A DNA stretch of 64,000 nucleotides from Paracoccus haematequi (lineage in GTDB: Bacteria; Pseudomonadota; Alphaproteobacteria; Rhodobacterales; Rhodobacteraceae), in assembly GCA_945881965.1 (NCBI GenBank), contig CAMCVS010000014.1:1-64000 (forward strand), in the 5' to 3' direction. This document shows, piece by piece, positions 17,915 to 26,988 of the stretch (position 1 is its first letter; each line of letters begins with the position of its first letter). Below the pieces are notes generated by a model. The model was not told the DNA's origin. It searched no databases and worked only from the letters and a program-made list of their open reading frames with translations. The translations under genes and the position numbers were made by a program.

Positions 17915-18565
17915 GTGACCGCCGTAACCGCCTTGCGCCTGCTAGTCTGGATCGCCGTGATGGTGTGGTGCGGCGCGGGCGGTGCGCTGGCCGGGGGCTG
18001 GCCGCGCGCCAAGGGCGAATTGTTCGTGGCCGCCGCGCATTATGCCAATCCGGGTGGCGGCTATTCCGGGGTCTATCTGGATTACGGGGTCACCGCGCGG
18101 CTGGGGCTGGGCGTTGACTGGGGCCGGTCGGTGACGGGCAAGGAAAAGGCCGTGATGTTCCTGCGCTGGCCGCTGCGGCAGGGCAAGATGGCGGCGGGCC
18201 TTCAACTGGGCGCGGGCATCATTGATCACCGTCAGGTGCTGCGCCCGGGGCTGTCGCTGGGCCGCAGCGTGACGGTGCAGGGGCGGTCGGGCTGGATCGC
18301 CAGCGATGTGCTGGCGGAAATCGGGCGCGACGGCGCGATGGACCTGAAGGCAGACATCACACTGGGGGTGACACTGTCGCCGCGCGTGATCGCGATGGTG
18401 CAGGTGCAGGCGGGGCAACCACGGCATGACCCGCGATTCCTGCGCCTTGTGCCATCGGTGCTCTGGCGGCTGAAGGGCGGGACGCAACTGGAATTCGGGC
18501 TGACGCAGGATCTGATGCGCGGCGGCACATCGGGCGTCAAGCTGGGGCTGTGGCGGACGTTCTGA
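17915..18565 (+). CDS. Exported protein of unknown function
   Basis: I place the start at a GTG at 17915 with GGAG six bases ahead. This gives a 216-residue protein with a good signal peptide (about 23 residues, ending CGAGGALA). The mature part has alternating hydrophobic and polar residues and repeated glycine-rich strands (GVTARLGLGVDWGRS, GLSLGRSVTV, LGVTLSPRVIAMVQVQ), which suggests a small outer-membrane beta-barrel. The ending LGLWRTF with a terminal Phe fits an outer-membrane protein. I do not recognise a named family. Confidence 0.65.
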   Translation: MTAVTALRLLVWIAVMVWCGAGGALAGGWPRAKGELFVAAAHYANPGGGYSGVYLDYGVTARLGLGVDWGRSVTGKEKAVMFLRWPLRQGKMAAGLQLGAGIIDHRQVLRPGLSLGRSVTVQGRSGWIASDVLAEIGRDGAMDLKADITLGVTLSPRVIAMVQVQAGQPRHDPRFLRLVPSVLWRLKGGTQLEFGLTQDLMRGGTSGVKLGLWRTF

Positions 18566-18616
18566 CACCACGGCGGACGGGTTGAGGCGGCGGGGATCTC
18601 GCCCTAGCCTGACGCC

Positions 18617-19120
18617 ATGGCCGAAAACCCGAACACCCCGATTCGCCCTACCGATGACGCCGCCCGTGCGCTGGCGCAAAGCCTGATCGCTGCGGCGCGA
18701 CATGGCGCGTTGGGTGTGATCGACCCCGCCTGCGGATTTCCAATGGTGACGCGGGTGGCGATTGGCACGGATATGGCGGGCGCGCCGCTGACGTTCATCT
18801 CCACCCTGTCGGCGCATACCCGCGCCTTGACGGCCGATCCGCGCGCGTCGTTGTTGGTGGGCGAGCCGGGGGCCAAGGGCGATCCCCTGACCCATCCGCG
18901 TCTGACCCTGCTGGCGCGGGCCACACAAGTGACGGACGGGTCCGACCATGACGCGTTGGCGGCGCGCTGGCTGGACCAGCATCCCAAGGCGAAACTCTAT
19001 ATCGGGTTCACCGATTTCAGCTTTTGGCGGTTCGCGGTAACCGAGGCGCATCTGAACGGCGGCTTTGGGCGGGCGTTCGTGCTGACGGCGCAGGATATCG
19101 CTGCGCCGCCAATGATTTGA
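18617..19120 (+). CDS. Pyridoxamine 5'-phosphate oxidase-like, HugZ-type protein
   Basis: The 167-residue product has the split-barrel flavin-binding fold of the pyridoxamine-phosphate-oxidase superfamily. ARHGALGVIDPACGFPMVTRVAI opens the barrel, and LTFISTLSAHTRALTADPRASLLVGEPG is the conserved flavin-phosphate region of HugZ-like heme-utilisation proteins. Substrate and cofactor are not certain; heme degradation is the known role of close relatives. It is a single gene, convergent with the beta-helix gene. Confidence 0.8.
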   Translation: MAENPNTPIRPTDDAARALAQSLIAAARHGALGVIDPACGFPMVTRVAIGTDMAGAPLTFISTLSAHTRALTADPRASLLVGEPGAKGDPLTHPRLTLLARATQVTDGSDHDALAARWLDQHPKAKLYIGFTDFSFWRFAVTEAHLNGGFGRAFVLTAQDIAAPPMI

Positions 19121-19133
19121 CCCGGCAGCCTGA

Positions 19134-21419
19134 TCAGTTATCCATGCGCCCGACCACCGTCGCGCTGCCACGCACGGCCTGCGGCCAGATCAACCGCGCC
19201 TCTTGTTGCGTGGCGCCTTGGGCGACATCGACATAAGGCGTCTCCCAGACCACCGCATTCGTGGCCGACCGCAAAGCACCGCGCAATACCACGCTTTCGA
19301 CATTGCGCAACCGCGCGCCAAACGGCATCTGCGCGGCGAAATTCACCGTCCATGTGGTGGCCGCGCTGGCTTGGGTCGCGGTCAGGGCCACCGGGTTTTC
19401 GATGCCCTGCTCAATCCCGTTAAAGCTGTTGCCCTTGATCCAGATGTTGCGCGCGCGGTTCCAGTCCAGCGTGGCAAAGCTGGTATCGACGCCTTCGACC
19501 CGGTCAATCGCCGTGCCGATGGTGCGGAAACTGTTGCCGGTGATGGTCAGGCCCGAGATGAAATGCCCCGGCCCATAGGGCTTGACCACGACAAACCGGA
19601 ACCACGGCACAGTATTGCCACACAGAAACACGTTATTGGCAATCGTCAGCGCCGCAAAGGAAAACTCATTGGCAAACTCCGGGGCCGGGTCATGCTCATT
19701 GGTCCATTCCACCGAGCAATTGTCGATGTAATTGCCCACGATCGAGGCGCGCGGATTGGACGCCGTGATGACCAGCCCGCCCAGACGGACGCCGGACCCC
19801 ACGCCTTCGCCCTGGAACCAGTGATTGCCCTGAATGAGCGAGCTGGCCCCGGCCATGACTGCGAAATGGCGGTGCTGGGAAATGCGATTGTCGCGAACCT
19901 TGACATCAGCGGCATTGGTATTGATCGCCACATTGGTGCGATCCTGCGCCGGCAACCCGGCCTGCGCCGACAGGAACTGATTGCGGTCCAGCAGCATGCC
20001 CTGACAGCCCTCGCCATGGCTGGTAATGCTGCGGTCCTTGGGGTCGCCAAAGGTGCAATCCTTGACGTGAAAGATCAACCCCGCCGGGGCCAGCAGAATG
20101 GCACTGGCGCGTGAGGCGCAATTGAATTCGATATCCGACAGGATGATCCGCGACAGTTTCTGAAAGCCCGAGAAATCCAGCACATATTTGAACCGCCGAA
20201 AGGTATAGTTCTGCGTGCCGTCCGCGTCATACAGCGGCTGCGACAGCTCGATTTCCTGCGTCGCGACCGATTTCGACCGCACATAGACTTCGCGCCCGAC
20301 GCCCCCCCCGGTGATCAGCGCGCCCACCGGCACATTCGCCACATTGACCACATTGGTCAGCTTGAGCGGCACAGCCGGGCTATAGCGCGCCTGGCTGGTG
20401 ACCACGGTGTCATCCCAATCCGACGCGGTTTCGACAAAGAACTGCCCGTTGCGGATCACCCGGCGCTGCGCATATTCCACGCGGTTCGGCACGGCGGCAG
20501 CCATGTCGATCGGCGCGCGCACCTGAATCCGCCGCCCGTTCAGATCAAGGCTTTCATGGTCGGCGTTGTTCAACAGCGATTGCCACGCCTTCTTGAACGC
20601 CGTCACCTCGTCGCCAAAGGCATCGACATAGGCCGACAGGTGGAAATCCTTGGTCAGTGACAGGATGCGGTCCACCGGCATGGTCACCCGGCCCTCGAAC
20701 TTGACGTGATTGTCGAAGGTCACATCGACGTTCAGGAAATAGGTCCCCGCAGGCACCACCACGGTCCGGCCATCGGCATCAGCATCGGCGGCCAGAAAGG
20801 CGGGCGCGTCATCCGTGGTGCCATTGCCGCGCGCGCCGTAATCGCGCACATCGACGATCCCCAGAAGATCGCGCAGGAACACCGAGGTGATATCCTCGAT
20901 CACCAGATCGTCGATGCGGATCACCGCGCCATTCGGCCCGGTCATGTCGATGCCGAAATGGCCATAGGCCGCCGCCGTGCCCCAGGACAGCGTTACGCCA
21001 TTGCGCACCCCGGTGCCGACAATCGCCGTGATCTCGGTGACACCGCCATAGGTGGTCAGTTGCACTTCGGGGGCTGTGGTCACGACACCTGCGACCGCCG
21101 TGCCATTTGCCTGCGCGGCATAGCCCGCAATGCGCACCTTGGCCAGCGGTCCGGCCACCGCCTTGACCCGCGCGGTGATGCGCAGATAGCAGCCCGGCAG
21201 GATCGGCGTCTGGCCGCGAAACCGCAGCTTTTGCACCGTATCGACCTTTTGCAATTCCAGACAGCCGCCGAAATCCTGATCGGCCGGCACCAGCGCGGCA
21301 TTGGTCGCGTTCACATAGCTGTCAGACCCCGGCACCCCATCGCCGCGCGACCATTGCGCCAAGCCCGCCGCAAAGGCGGGCGGCATGAAGATAATCCCGT
21401 CGGTGATGGCCTTGTTCAT
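19134..21419 (-). CDS. Right-handed parallel beta-helix protein (pectate lyase-3 fold)
   Basis: A 761-residue protein starts at ATG 21419 after AAAGGGG. Residues 188-240 carry VDVRDYGARGNGTTDDAPAF and VVVPAGTYFLN, the entry of the pectate-lyase-3/tailspike beta-helix. The C-terminal half has repeated asparagine-rich turns (IVGNYIDNC, LTIANNVFLCGN, LTITGNSFR, IWIKGNSFNG) expected of stacked coils. The first 180 residues form a separate domain. No signal peptide is visible. It might act on a polysaccharide or be a structural spike; neither substrate nor export route can be read from the sequence. Confidence 0.8.
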   Translation of the reverse strand: MNKAITDGIIFMPPAFAAGLAQWSRGDGVPGSDSYVNATNAALVPADQDFGGCLELQKVDTVQKLRFRGQTPILPGCYLRITARVKAVAGPLAKVRIAGYAAQANGTAVAGVVTTAPEVQLTTYGGVTEITAIVGTGVRNGVTLSWGTAAAYGHFGIDMTGPNGAVIRIDDLVIEDITSVFLRDLLGIVDVRDYGARGNGTTDDAPAFLAADADADGRTVVVPAGTYFLNVDVTFDNHVKFEGRVTMPVDRILSLTKDFHLSAYVDAFGDEVTAFKKAWQSLLNNADHESLDLNGRRIQVRAPIDMAAAVPNRVEYAQRRVIRNGQFFVETASDWDDTVVTSQARYSPAVPLKLTNVVNVANVPVGALITGGGVGREVYVRSKSVATQEIELSQPLYDADGTQNYTFRRFKYVLDFSGFQKLSRIILSDIEFNCASRASAILLAPAGLIFHVKDCTFGDPKDRSITSHGEGCQGMLLDRNQFLSAQAGLPAQDRTNVAINTNAADVKVRDNRISQHRHFAVMAGASSLIQGNHWFQGEGVGSGVRLGGLVITASNPRASIVGNYIDNCSVEWTNEHDPAPEFANEFSFAALTIANNVFLCGNTVPWFRFVVVKPYGPGHFISGLTITGNSFRTIGTAIDRVEGVDTSFATLDWNRARNIWIKGNSFNGIEQGIENPVALTATQASAATTWTVNFAAQMPFGARLRNVESVVLRGALRSATNAVVWETPYVDVAQGATQQEARLIWPQAVRGSATVVGRMDN

Positions 21420-21497
21420 GGAAACCCCTTTCAAGTCTGATCGGGGTTCTGGGTAGGCGGGCCGCGTTAACGCCCGCTGACGCCACCGTCACGGTGG

Positions 21498-21887
21498 TCA
21501 GACATTGGGCACCACCGGGGGCAACAGGCGGACGCCGTCGATTTTCCACCCCATGGGGCCCTGTTCCATCTTGTATTCCAGCGTATGAGCCACACCGTCC
21601 GCGTCGATCACCTCGACGTTCTGATACACCGCGTCCTCGGCTGGGCGCTGGTCGGTCAGGCGAAAGGATTTGTAACGCCAGACCATCGGATAGCCCTGGC
21701 GCACCATCGCGCCAAAGCGGTCCGCGCTGCCGAACATGCCTTGGATGCCGGGGCTGGCATGATCGAACGCGCCTGCGAAATCATCGGCGGCGAAATCGCG
21801 GAACTGGTCCGATATGACGTCCGACAGCGCGTCCTGCGCCCGCAGGGGCGTCGCCAGCAATGCAAGGATGAACAGCACATGTTTCAT
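21498..21887 (-). CDS. DUF4864 exported protein
   Basis: The 129-residue product has a signal peptide of about 17 residues (MKHVLFILALLATPLRA) and a mature domain with SDVISDQFRDFAADDFAGAFDHASPGIQ and GYPMVWRY, characteristic of DUF4864. The fold resembles SnoaL/NTF2-like proteins. Function is unknown; it is expected in the periplasm. The start at 21887 is preferred over an upstream in-frame codon because it gives a clean signal peptide. Confidence 0.8.
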   Translation of the reverse strand: MKHVLFILALLATPLRAQDALSDVISDQFRDFAADDFAGAFDHASPGIQGMFGSADRFGAMVRQGYPMVWRYKSFRLTDQRPAEDAVYQNVEVIDADGVAHTLEYKMEQGPMGWKIDGVRLLPPVVPNV

Positions 21888-21928
21888 GCCGTCGAAGTTA
21901 GCACAGCCCCGCCTCACGGCAAGTGCGC

Positions 21929-22564
21929 CTATTTGCGCCCGAATTGCCGCCCCAACCAGCCACGGGTGTCGGAAATCTGATCCCCCGCCGCATCGAACGC
22001 CTCGCCGACATCGTTCAGCACCGGGTCAATCCGGCGCGCCCGAAACCGCAGCCACCTCACCCGGATCGCCCAGAAGATCGCGAACAGCACCAAAAGCAAC
22101 CCGATATTGAACCACGGGATGATCCGCACATCGGGGCTGACCACCGGGCGCACCGCAATCGCGTTGGGGAAGATCGACAGCACCTCGTTGCGCCAGCCGT
22201 AATGCGTCATCACCGTCCATTTTGGCGCAGCCGAGGTGGACACCAGATCATTCGCCTCGGCATAGAGGTTGGCGGTGTCGAACTTGAAATAAGGTGGCCA
22301 GCTCCAGCCGGTGTCCTCGTTGCGATAGACTTCAACATCGCCGTTGGGCCGCACCGCCTGAATGAACTGCACAAAGCGCGTGGTTTCGGCGGCGGCCTGA
22401 TCATCCGGCGTGGACCAGAACATCCGGGTCCAGCCGCTGACGCTGGTGCTTTCTTCATAGGTGTTCACGATCCGCACCACATCATGCTGCGGCAGGGTGT
22501 AATGCAGAAACCCTGCAATGCTCAGCCAGAACAGCGCCCAGATCGTCCAACGTATGTACCGCAT
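21929..22564 (-). CDS. DUF1523 membrane protein
   Basis: This 211-residue protein has an N-terminal span (MRYIRWTIWALFWLSIAGFL), a periplasmic middle part with HYTLPQHDVVRIVNTYEE and WPPYFKFDTANLYAEA, and a second span near IIPWFNIGLLLVLFAIFWAI followed by a basic cytoplasmic tail. This matches DUF1523, a conserved family without assigned function. It is 11 bp downstream of the small membrane protein gene, so the two probably form an operon. Confidence 0.82.
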   Translation of the reverse strand: MRYIRWTIWALFWLSIAGFLHYTLPQHDVVRIVNTYEESTSVSGWTRMFWSTPDDQAAAETTRFVQFIQAVRPNGDVEVYRNEDTGWSWPPYFKFDTANLYAEANDLVSTSAAPKWTVMTHYGWRNEVLSIFPNAIAVRPVVSPDVRIIPWFNIGLLLVLFAIFWAIRVRWLRFRARRIDPVLNDVGEAFDAAGDQISDTRGWLGRQFGRK

Positions 22565-22575
22565 GCCCTACCCTC

Positions 22576-22842
22576 TCAGGAATAATTCGTGACGTAGATG
22601 ATCGCAGCAACCACGATCACCGGGATAACATAGACCAGCACGATCAGCTTGTGCCGCAGGGATCGCTCATAGACCCGCATCCCCTCGGCGACGAAGGCCT
22701 CCTGATCACCGCTGCGCGCCTCTTCGTCCCATTGCGCCCGCAGCGCGCGGCGCTGTGCGGCACGGGCCGAAAACGACAGCCACAGATAGATCACGCTCAG
22801 CGCGATAAAGCCGAACACCACAAGGCGCAGAAATCCCACCAT
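22576..22842 (-). CDS. Small membrane protein, unknown function
   Basis: An 88-residue protein starts MVGFLRLVVFGFIALSVIYLW. Spans lie at each end (residues 4-22 and about 66-86), joined by a charged cytoplasmic segment with RRALRAQWDEEARSG. An in-frame extension upstream is basic and unconserved, so I start at 22842. It sits just ahead of the DUF1523 gene in the same orientation. I do not recognise a functional family. Confidence 0.72.
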   Translation of the reverse strand: MVGFLRLVVFGFIALSVIYLWLSFSARAAQRRALRAQWDEEARSGDQEAFVAEGMRVYERSLRHKLIVLVYVIPVIVVAAIIYVTNYS

Positions 22843-23015
22843 GCCGCTTGCCCCATCCCGTGTTGTCGCACCTGACCGCGTGATACCTGCCCCGGTGGTT
22901 TTTCGCCACATGGGATTTAGGGCCTTTGCCGCCACCGCTGTTACGCCGCGCAAAAGACGCCGCTGTGACAGGGGCCCCCCTTGCGTCAAACCCTGCGCCG
23001 CGCCATCCTGTCTCC

Positions 23016-23360
23016 ATGATCCCCTCCGCCATGCCCGCCGCCGCCGCGCCCGAGATCACCCGCCCTGCCCCGGACCGGGTCATCGCGGGCGATCCCGTGC
23101 ATACCACCTGGAACAGCGACGAGGGTGGCGGCCTGCACGTCGGGCAATGGCAGTCAACGCCGGGCACATGGCGCGTGATCTATGACGAGTGGGAGTATTT
23201 CCACATCCGCCAAGGCCATTCCATCCTGACGCCGGATGGCGGCGCGCCCATTCACCTGCGCCCCGGCGATGCGCTGGTGATACGGTCGGGCACCGTGGGC
23301 ATCTGGGAAACCGTGGAAACCACGCTGAAGGACTATGTGATCCGACTGGACGCGCCCTGA
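23016..23360 (+). CDS. Cupin-domain protein (ureidoglycine aminohydrolase-like fold)
   Basis: The 114-residue single-cupin protein has GLHVGQWQSTPGTWRVIYDEWEYFHIRQG, the first cupin motif with metal-binding His/Glu candidates, and LRPGDALVIRSGTVGIWE, the second. This belongs to the DUF861 cupin group. The substrate is unknown. The start is either ATG 23016 or ATG 23031. The stop is directly followed by the ATG of the P1 peptidase, so translation is probably coupled. Confidence 0.78.
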   Translation: MIPSAMPAAAAPEITRPAPDRVIAGDPVHTTWNSDEGGGLHVGQWQSTPGTWRVIYDEWEYFHIRQGHSILTPDGGAPIHLRPGDALVIRSGTVGIWETVETTLKDYVIRLDAP

Positions 23361-24362
23361 ATGGACGGCCAGATGCGCACCGGTCCCCGCAACCTGATCA
23401 CCGATGTCGCGGGCCTGCGCGTCGGGCAATCGCAGGATTTGATGGTCAAGACCGGGGTAACGGTGCTGCTGGGGGATGTGCCCTTTGTCGCGGGCGTTCA
23501 TGTGATGGGCGGCGCCCCCGGCACCCGCGAAACCGACCTGTTGGCCCCCGACAAGACGGTGCAGGCGGTCGATGCGCTGGTGCTGTCGGGCGGGTCGGCC
23601 TTTGGCCTTGATGCCGCGTCTGGCGTGGCGGACGGCTTGCGTGCGATGGGGCGCGGCTTTGTCGTGGGCGCTGTGCGTGTGCCCATCGTGCCGGGGGCGA
23701 TCCTGTTCGATCTGGGCAATGGCGGGGCCAAAGACTGGGCCGAGAACCCCTATAAAGCGTTGGGTTTGCAGGCGCTTATGGCCGCCTCTGAAACATTTGC
23801 CTTAGGCTCTGAGGGCGCGGGCACCGGGGCCACCACGGCGAACTTCCGGGGCGGGCTGGGGTCGGCCTCGGTCGTGCTGCCATCGGGGCATACCGTGGGC
23901 GCGTTGGTGGCGGTCAATGCCTTGGGGTCTGCCACTGTGGGCGATGGCCCGCATTTCTGGGCTGCGCCGTTTGAGATCGACGCGGAATACGGCGGGCGCG
24001 GCGTGGCGCAGACCTATCCCAAACCCGCGATTCCCGCCACCAAACTGCGCGCGCATGCCAATACCACCATCGGCATCATCGCAACCGACGCGGTGCTGAC
24101 CAAGGCAGGTTGCACCCGGCTTGCCACCGCCGCGCATGACGGCTTTGCCCGCGCGCTGGTGCCCGCGCATACCCCGATGGATGGTGATTTGATCTTTGCC
24201 GCGGCCACTTGCGCACGCCCGCTGGACAATCCATTGGCCGATGCGCTGTATCTGGGCCATGCCGCCGCCACCGCGATGGCCCGCGCGATTGCCCGCGCCA
24301 TCTTTGCCGCCCGCGCCCTGCCCGGTGACACCCAACCCGCCTGGGCCGACCGCCACGGTTAA
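23361..24362 (+). CDS. P1-family peptidase (DmpA/ S58 aminopeptidase)
   Basis: The 333-residue protein begins with RTGPRNLITDVAGLRVGQ and has ALVLSGGSAFGLDAASGVAD, both characteristic of the DmpA/BapA Ntn-like family. A TTANFRGGLGSAS segment near residue 165 corresponds to the self-cleavage and nucleophile region. These enzymes self-process into two chains and remove N-terminal residues from small peptides or amides. It is translated directly after the cupin gene, suggesting a shared substrate pathway that I cannot name. Confidence 0.85.
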   Translation: MDGQMRTGPRNLITDVAGLRVGQSQDLMVKTGVTVLLGDVPFVAGVHVMGGAPGTRETDLLAPDKTVQAVDALVLSGGSAFGLDAASGVADGLRAMGRGFVVGAVRVPIVPGAILFDLGNGGAKDWAENPYKALGLQALMAASETFALGSEGAGTGATTANFRGGLGSASVVLPSGHTVGALVAVNALGSATVGDGPHFWAAPFEIDAEYGGRGVAQTYPKPAIPATKLRAHANTTIGIIATDAVLTKAGCTRLATAAHDGFARALVPAHTPMDGDLIFAAATCARPLDNPLADALYLGHAAATAMARAIARAIFAARALPGDTQPAWADRHG

Positions 24363-24367
24363 CACCA

Positions 24368-24399
24368 AAAGGCCGTGCGGATTGCCCGGCACGGCCCTT
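24368..24399. terminator. Terminator between P1 peptidase and rpmJ
   Basis: AAGGCCGTGC and GCACGGCCCTT flank a ten-base loop. The stem lies between two convergent genes and may serve both. The T-run is short on each side. Confidence 0.7.
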
Positions 24400-24441
24400 G
24401 GAAACATTACGCAATACAGGTTCGCAGATTAAACGCGGACC

Positions 24442-24567
24442 TTAGCCCTGGCGCGCCTTGAACCGCGGCTGCGTCTTGTTGATCACGTAAACGCGGCCCT
24501 TGCGGCGCACGACGCGGCAATCCTTGTGGCGCGCTTTCAACGAGCGCAGCGAATTTGCGACCTTCAT
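24442..24567 (-). CDS. rpmJ: 50S ribosomal protein L36 (zinc-free form)
   Basis: Reading leftward from ATG 24567 gives a 41-residue basic protein that starts [18 protein letters not shown] and ends FKARQG, an L36. It has a single cysteine, so the four-ligand zinc site of the usual L36 is missing; this is the zinc-independent C- type. It is the last gene before the P1 peptidase terminator. Confidence 0.93.
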   Translation of the reverse strand: MKVANSLRSLKARHKDCRVVRRKGRVYVINKTQPRFKARQG

Positions 24568-24641
24568 GGTCTACTCCATCTGTCAGGCCGCAGGGGCGGC
24601 AACTACGGTTGACCATGATCCTGCGGACCGGGCCGGTGAAA

Positions 24642-24716
24642 TGGTGGGCGATACAAGGTTCGAACTTGTGACCCCTTCGATGTCAACGAAGTGCTCTACC
24701 ACTGAGCTAATCGCCC
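24642..24716 (-). tRNA. tRNA-Val (anticodon GAC)
   Basis: On the minus strand the sequence starts GGGCGATTAGCTCAGTGGT and ends ATCGCCCACCA. It folds as a cloverleaf with a seven-base acceptor stem. The anticodon loop TTGACAT lies between CTTCG and CGAAG, giving anticodon GAC for valine. The T-arm loop reads GTTCGAA. The CCA end is encoded. Length is 75 nt including CCA. Confidence 0.95.
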
Positions 24717-24829
24717 GCAGCGGGCACGCCCGCATCGGTTTGAGCGCTATAAAAGGTTCCGCATACCGGATCAAGGGCTTTCGAAATCTTCCTATCCTGC
24801 GCTATGTTGTGCGTGCCAAGGAGACCCGC

Positions 24830-25690
24830 ATGGCCCGCGCGCCTTATGTTCTGTCATTGCCGCCGGTGCGGCAGTCCAGCGTGATCTTTGCCTCGCCCCA
24901 TTCCGGGCGGGATTACCCGTGGTCGTTCCTGCGCAATTCACAGCTTGACGCCCACGCGATCCGGTCCTCCGAGGATGCCTTTGTCGATGACCTGTTCGCC
25001 GCCGCGCCGTCGCTGGGCGCGCCGCTTTTGTGCGCCACGGTGCCGCGCGCCTATCTGGACCTGAACCGCGCCGCCGAAGAACTGGACTCCGCGCTGATCG
25101 ACGGCTACCGCGCCACCGCGCACAACCCGCGCATCGCGTCGGGGTTGGGCGTGATCCCGCGCGTGGTGGCGAATGGCCGCGCGATCTATGCCGGGAAACT
25201 GACATTGGCCGAAGCGGACCGCCGCATCGCGCGCTATTGGCGGCCCTATCATGCGGCGCTGGCCGATCTGCTGGCGCAATCGCATGCGCTGTGCGGCGAG
25301 GCGATCCTGATCGACTGCCATTCCATGCCGCATGAGGCGCTTGACGGCATGGCCCGCTCTGGCCCGCGCCGTCCCGATGTGGTGCTGGGCGACCGGTTCG
25401 GGGCCTCTGCCGCGCCCGAAATCACCGACCGGGTCGAGGCCGCGCTCTTGCGCGCGGGTCTCAAGGTGGTGCGCAACGCGCCCTTCGCCGGAGCCTATAT
25501 GGCCCAGACCTATGGCCGCCCCTCGCGCAGGCAGCATGTGGTCCAGATCGAGATCGACCGCGCGCTGTATATGGACGAGGCGGCGATCACCCCGCATGTG
25601 GGGTTTGACCCGCTGCGCCGCCGCCTGACGGATGTCATCGCCGATATCGTGGCCATCGGGGCCGCCCCCGGCGCGTTGGCCGCCGAATAA
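24830..25690 (+). CDS. N-formylglutamate amidohydrolase family protein (second copy)
   Basis: The 286-residue product has VIFASPHSGRDYP (metal site), PRAYLDLNRAAEELD and ILIDCHSMP, the expected metal-ligand segments of HutG-type N-formylglutamate amidohydrolases. The family hydrolyses N-formyl-L-glutamate, the last step of one histidine-degradation route, and related N-acyl amino acids. No other hut genes are in the window. The ATG follows AAGGAG. It is a diverged paralogue of the gene at 14068. Confidence 0.88.
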   Translation: MARAPYVLSLPPVRQSSVIFASPHSGRDYPWSFLRNSQLDAHAIRSSEDAFVDDLFAAAPSLGAPLLCATVPRAYLDLNRAAEELDSALIDGYRATAHNPRIASGLGVIPRVVANGRAIYAGKLTLAEADRRIARYWRPYHAALADLLAQSHALCGEAILIDCHSMPHEALDGMARSGPRRPDVVLGDRFGASAAPEITDRVEAALLRAGLKVVRNAPFAGAYMAQTYGRPSRRQHVVQIEIDRALYMDEAAITPHVGFDPLRRRLTDVIADIVAIGAAPGALAAE

Positions 25691-25705
25691 CGCCACAGAA
25701 TAGCT

Positions 25706-26956
25706 TCAGCGCAGCCCGCGCCCCTTGATGATGGCCCCGTCCCCGAACCGCGCCCGGATCGCATCCGCCGCGCGTTCTGCCTTTTCGCGGCGGCCTGCGT
25801 CCGGGTCCAGCAGGTCGCCCCCCGCCTCTGGCCCCGCCGCAGTCAGGTCTGACAGCCCAACCCCGATCAACCGCCAGGGCCCCGCGCCGACGCGGCCCAG
25901 CAGATCGGCTGCGGTCCGATGGATGCGGTCCGCAAGCTGCGTCGGCGCGCCCAGCGTCACCCGCCGCGTCACTTGGCTGAAATCCGGCCGCTTCAATTTC
26001 AGCACCACCACCCGCCCCGCCAGCCCGCGCGCCTTGGCCCGGTCCGCCACCTGCAAGGCCAATCGCCACAGATGCCCGTCCAGCAGATCAGGCTCCGCGA
26101 TATCAGCATTGAACGTTGTCTCATTGGAGATCGACTTGATGGCCGCATCGGGGCTGACCCCGCGCGCATCCTCGCCGCGTCCCAGATGCCACAGCCGCCC
26201 GCCCATGGACCCGAACCGCGTCTCCAGCGCGGCGCGGTCCCAGCGCCACAGGTCGGCGAAGGTGCGGATGCCCGCCGCCTCCAGATCGCCCGCGGCCACC
26301 GCCCCCACGCCCCAGATCAACCGCACCGGACGGTCGCGCAGGAACTCCAGCGTCTCGGCCCGCCCGATCACCGCAAACCCCTGCGGCTTGTCCAGATCGG
26401 ACGCCACCTTTGCCAGAAACTTGTTGTGCGACAACCCGATGGACCCCGTCACGCCCAACTCTGCCTTCATCCGCCGCACCAGCCCCGCCAGCAACACCGC
26501 AGGCGGCGCACCGTGCAGCCGCGCCGTCCCGCCCAGATCCAGAAACGCCTCATCCAGCGACAAGGGTTCTACCGCCGGCGTCAATTCCAGCATCATGGCG
26601 CGGATCGCGCGGCTGACCTCGGCATAGGCCGCCATACGGGGCCGGATCACCACGGCATCCGGGCACAGCTTCAGCGCCTGAAACATCGGCATCGCCGACC
26701 GCACGCCCCGGATTCGCGCGATGTAACAGGCCGTGGACACCACGCCGCGTGTCCCGCCGCCGATGATCACCGGCTTGTCGGCCAAGGCCGGGTTGTCGCG
26801 CTTTTCCACGCTGGCATAAAAGGCGTCGCAATCCATGTGCGCGATGCTCAGGTCCGCCAATTCAGCGTGGCGCACGATACGAGGCCGCCCGCAGGCGGGA
26901 CAGCGCGCGCCCTCCTCAAACAGCGTCAGACAATCGCGACACAAAGACGGCATCAT
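25706..26956 (-). CDS. dinB: DNA polymerase IV (Y-family) with N-terminal CxxC pair
   Basis: The 416-residue protein has HMDCDAFYASVE at residues 40-51 with metal-binding Asp42, and LSLDEAFLD with the second acidic pair, both hallmarks of Pol IV. A fingers region with ARIRGVRSAMPMF and a little-finger domain follow. Pol IV does error-prone synthesis past lesions. The unusual part is an N-terminal extension with C6-x2-C9-x9-C19-x2-C22, a likely zinc ribbon absent from E. coli DinB. Two adjacent ATGs (26956 and 26953) are possible starts. Confidence 0.9.
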   Translation of the reverse strand: MMPSLCRDCLTLFEEGARCPACGRPRIVRHAELADLSIAHMDCDAFYASVEKRDNPALADKPVIIGGGTRGVVSTACYIARIRGVRSAMPMFQALKLCPDAVVIRPRMAAYAEVSRAIRAMMLELTPAVEPLSLDEAFLDLGGTARLHGAPPAVLLAGLVRRMKAELGVTGSIGLSHNKFLAKVASDLDKPQGFAVIGRAETLEFLRDRPVRLIWGVGAVAAGDLEAAGIRTFADLWRWDRAALETRFGSMGGRLWHLGRGEDARGVSPDAAIKSISNETTFNADIAEPDLLDGHLWRLALQVADRAKARGLAGRVVVLKLKRPDFSQVTRRVTLGAPTQLADRIHRTAADLLGRVGAGPWRLIGVGLSDLTAAGPEAGGDLLDPDAGRREKAERAADAIRARFGDGAIIKGRGLR

Positions 26957-26988
26957 GGGGCGGGCATCGCGCCTCCTTTCCCTTTCAT

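Noticed and set aside
14068-25690. The two N-formylglutamate amidohydrolase genes as a recent duplication
   Set aside because: Lengths (247 and 286 residues) and motif contexts differ widely, so they are old paralogues rather than a recent copy.
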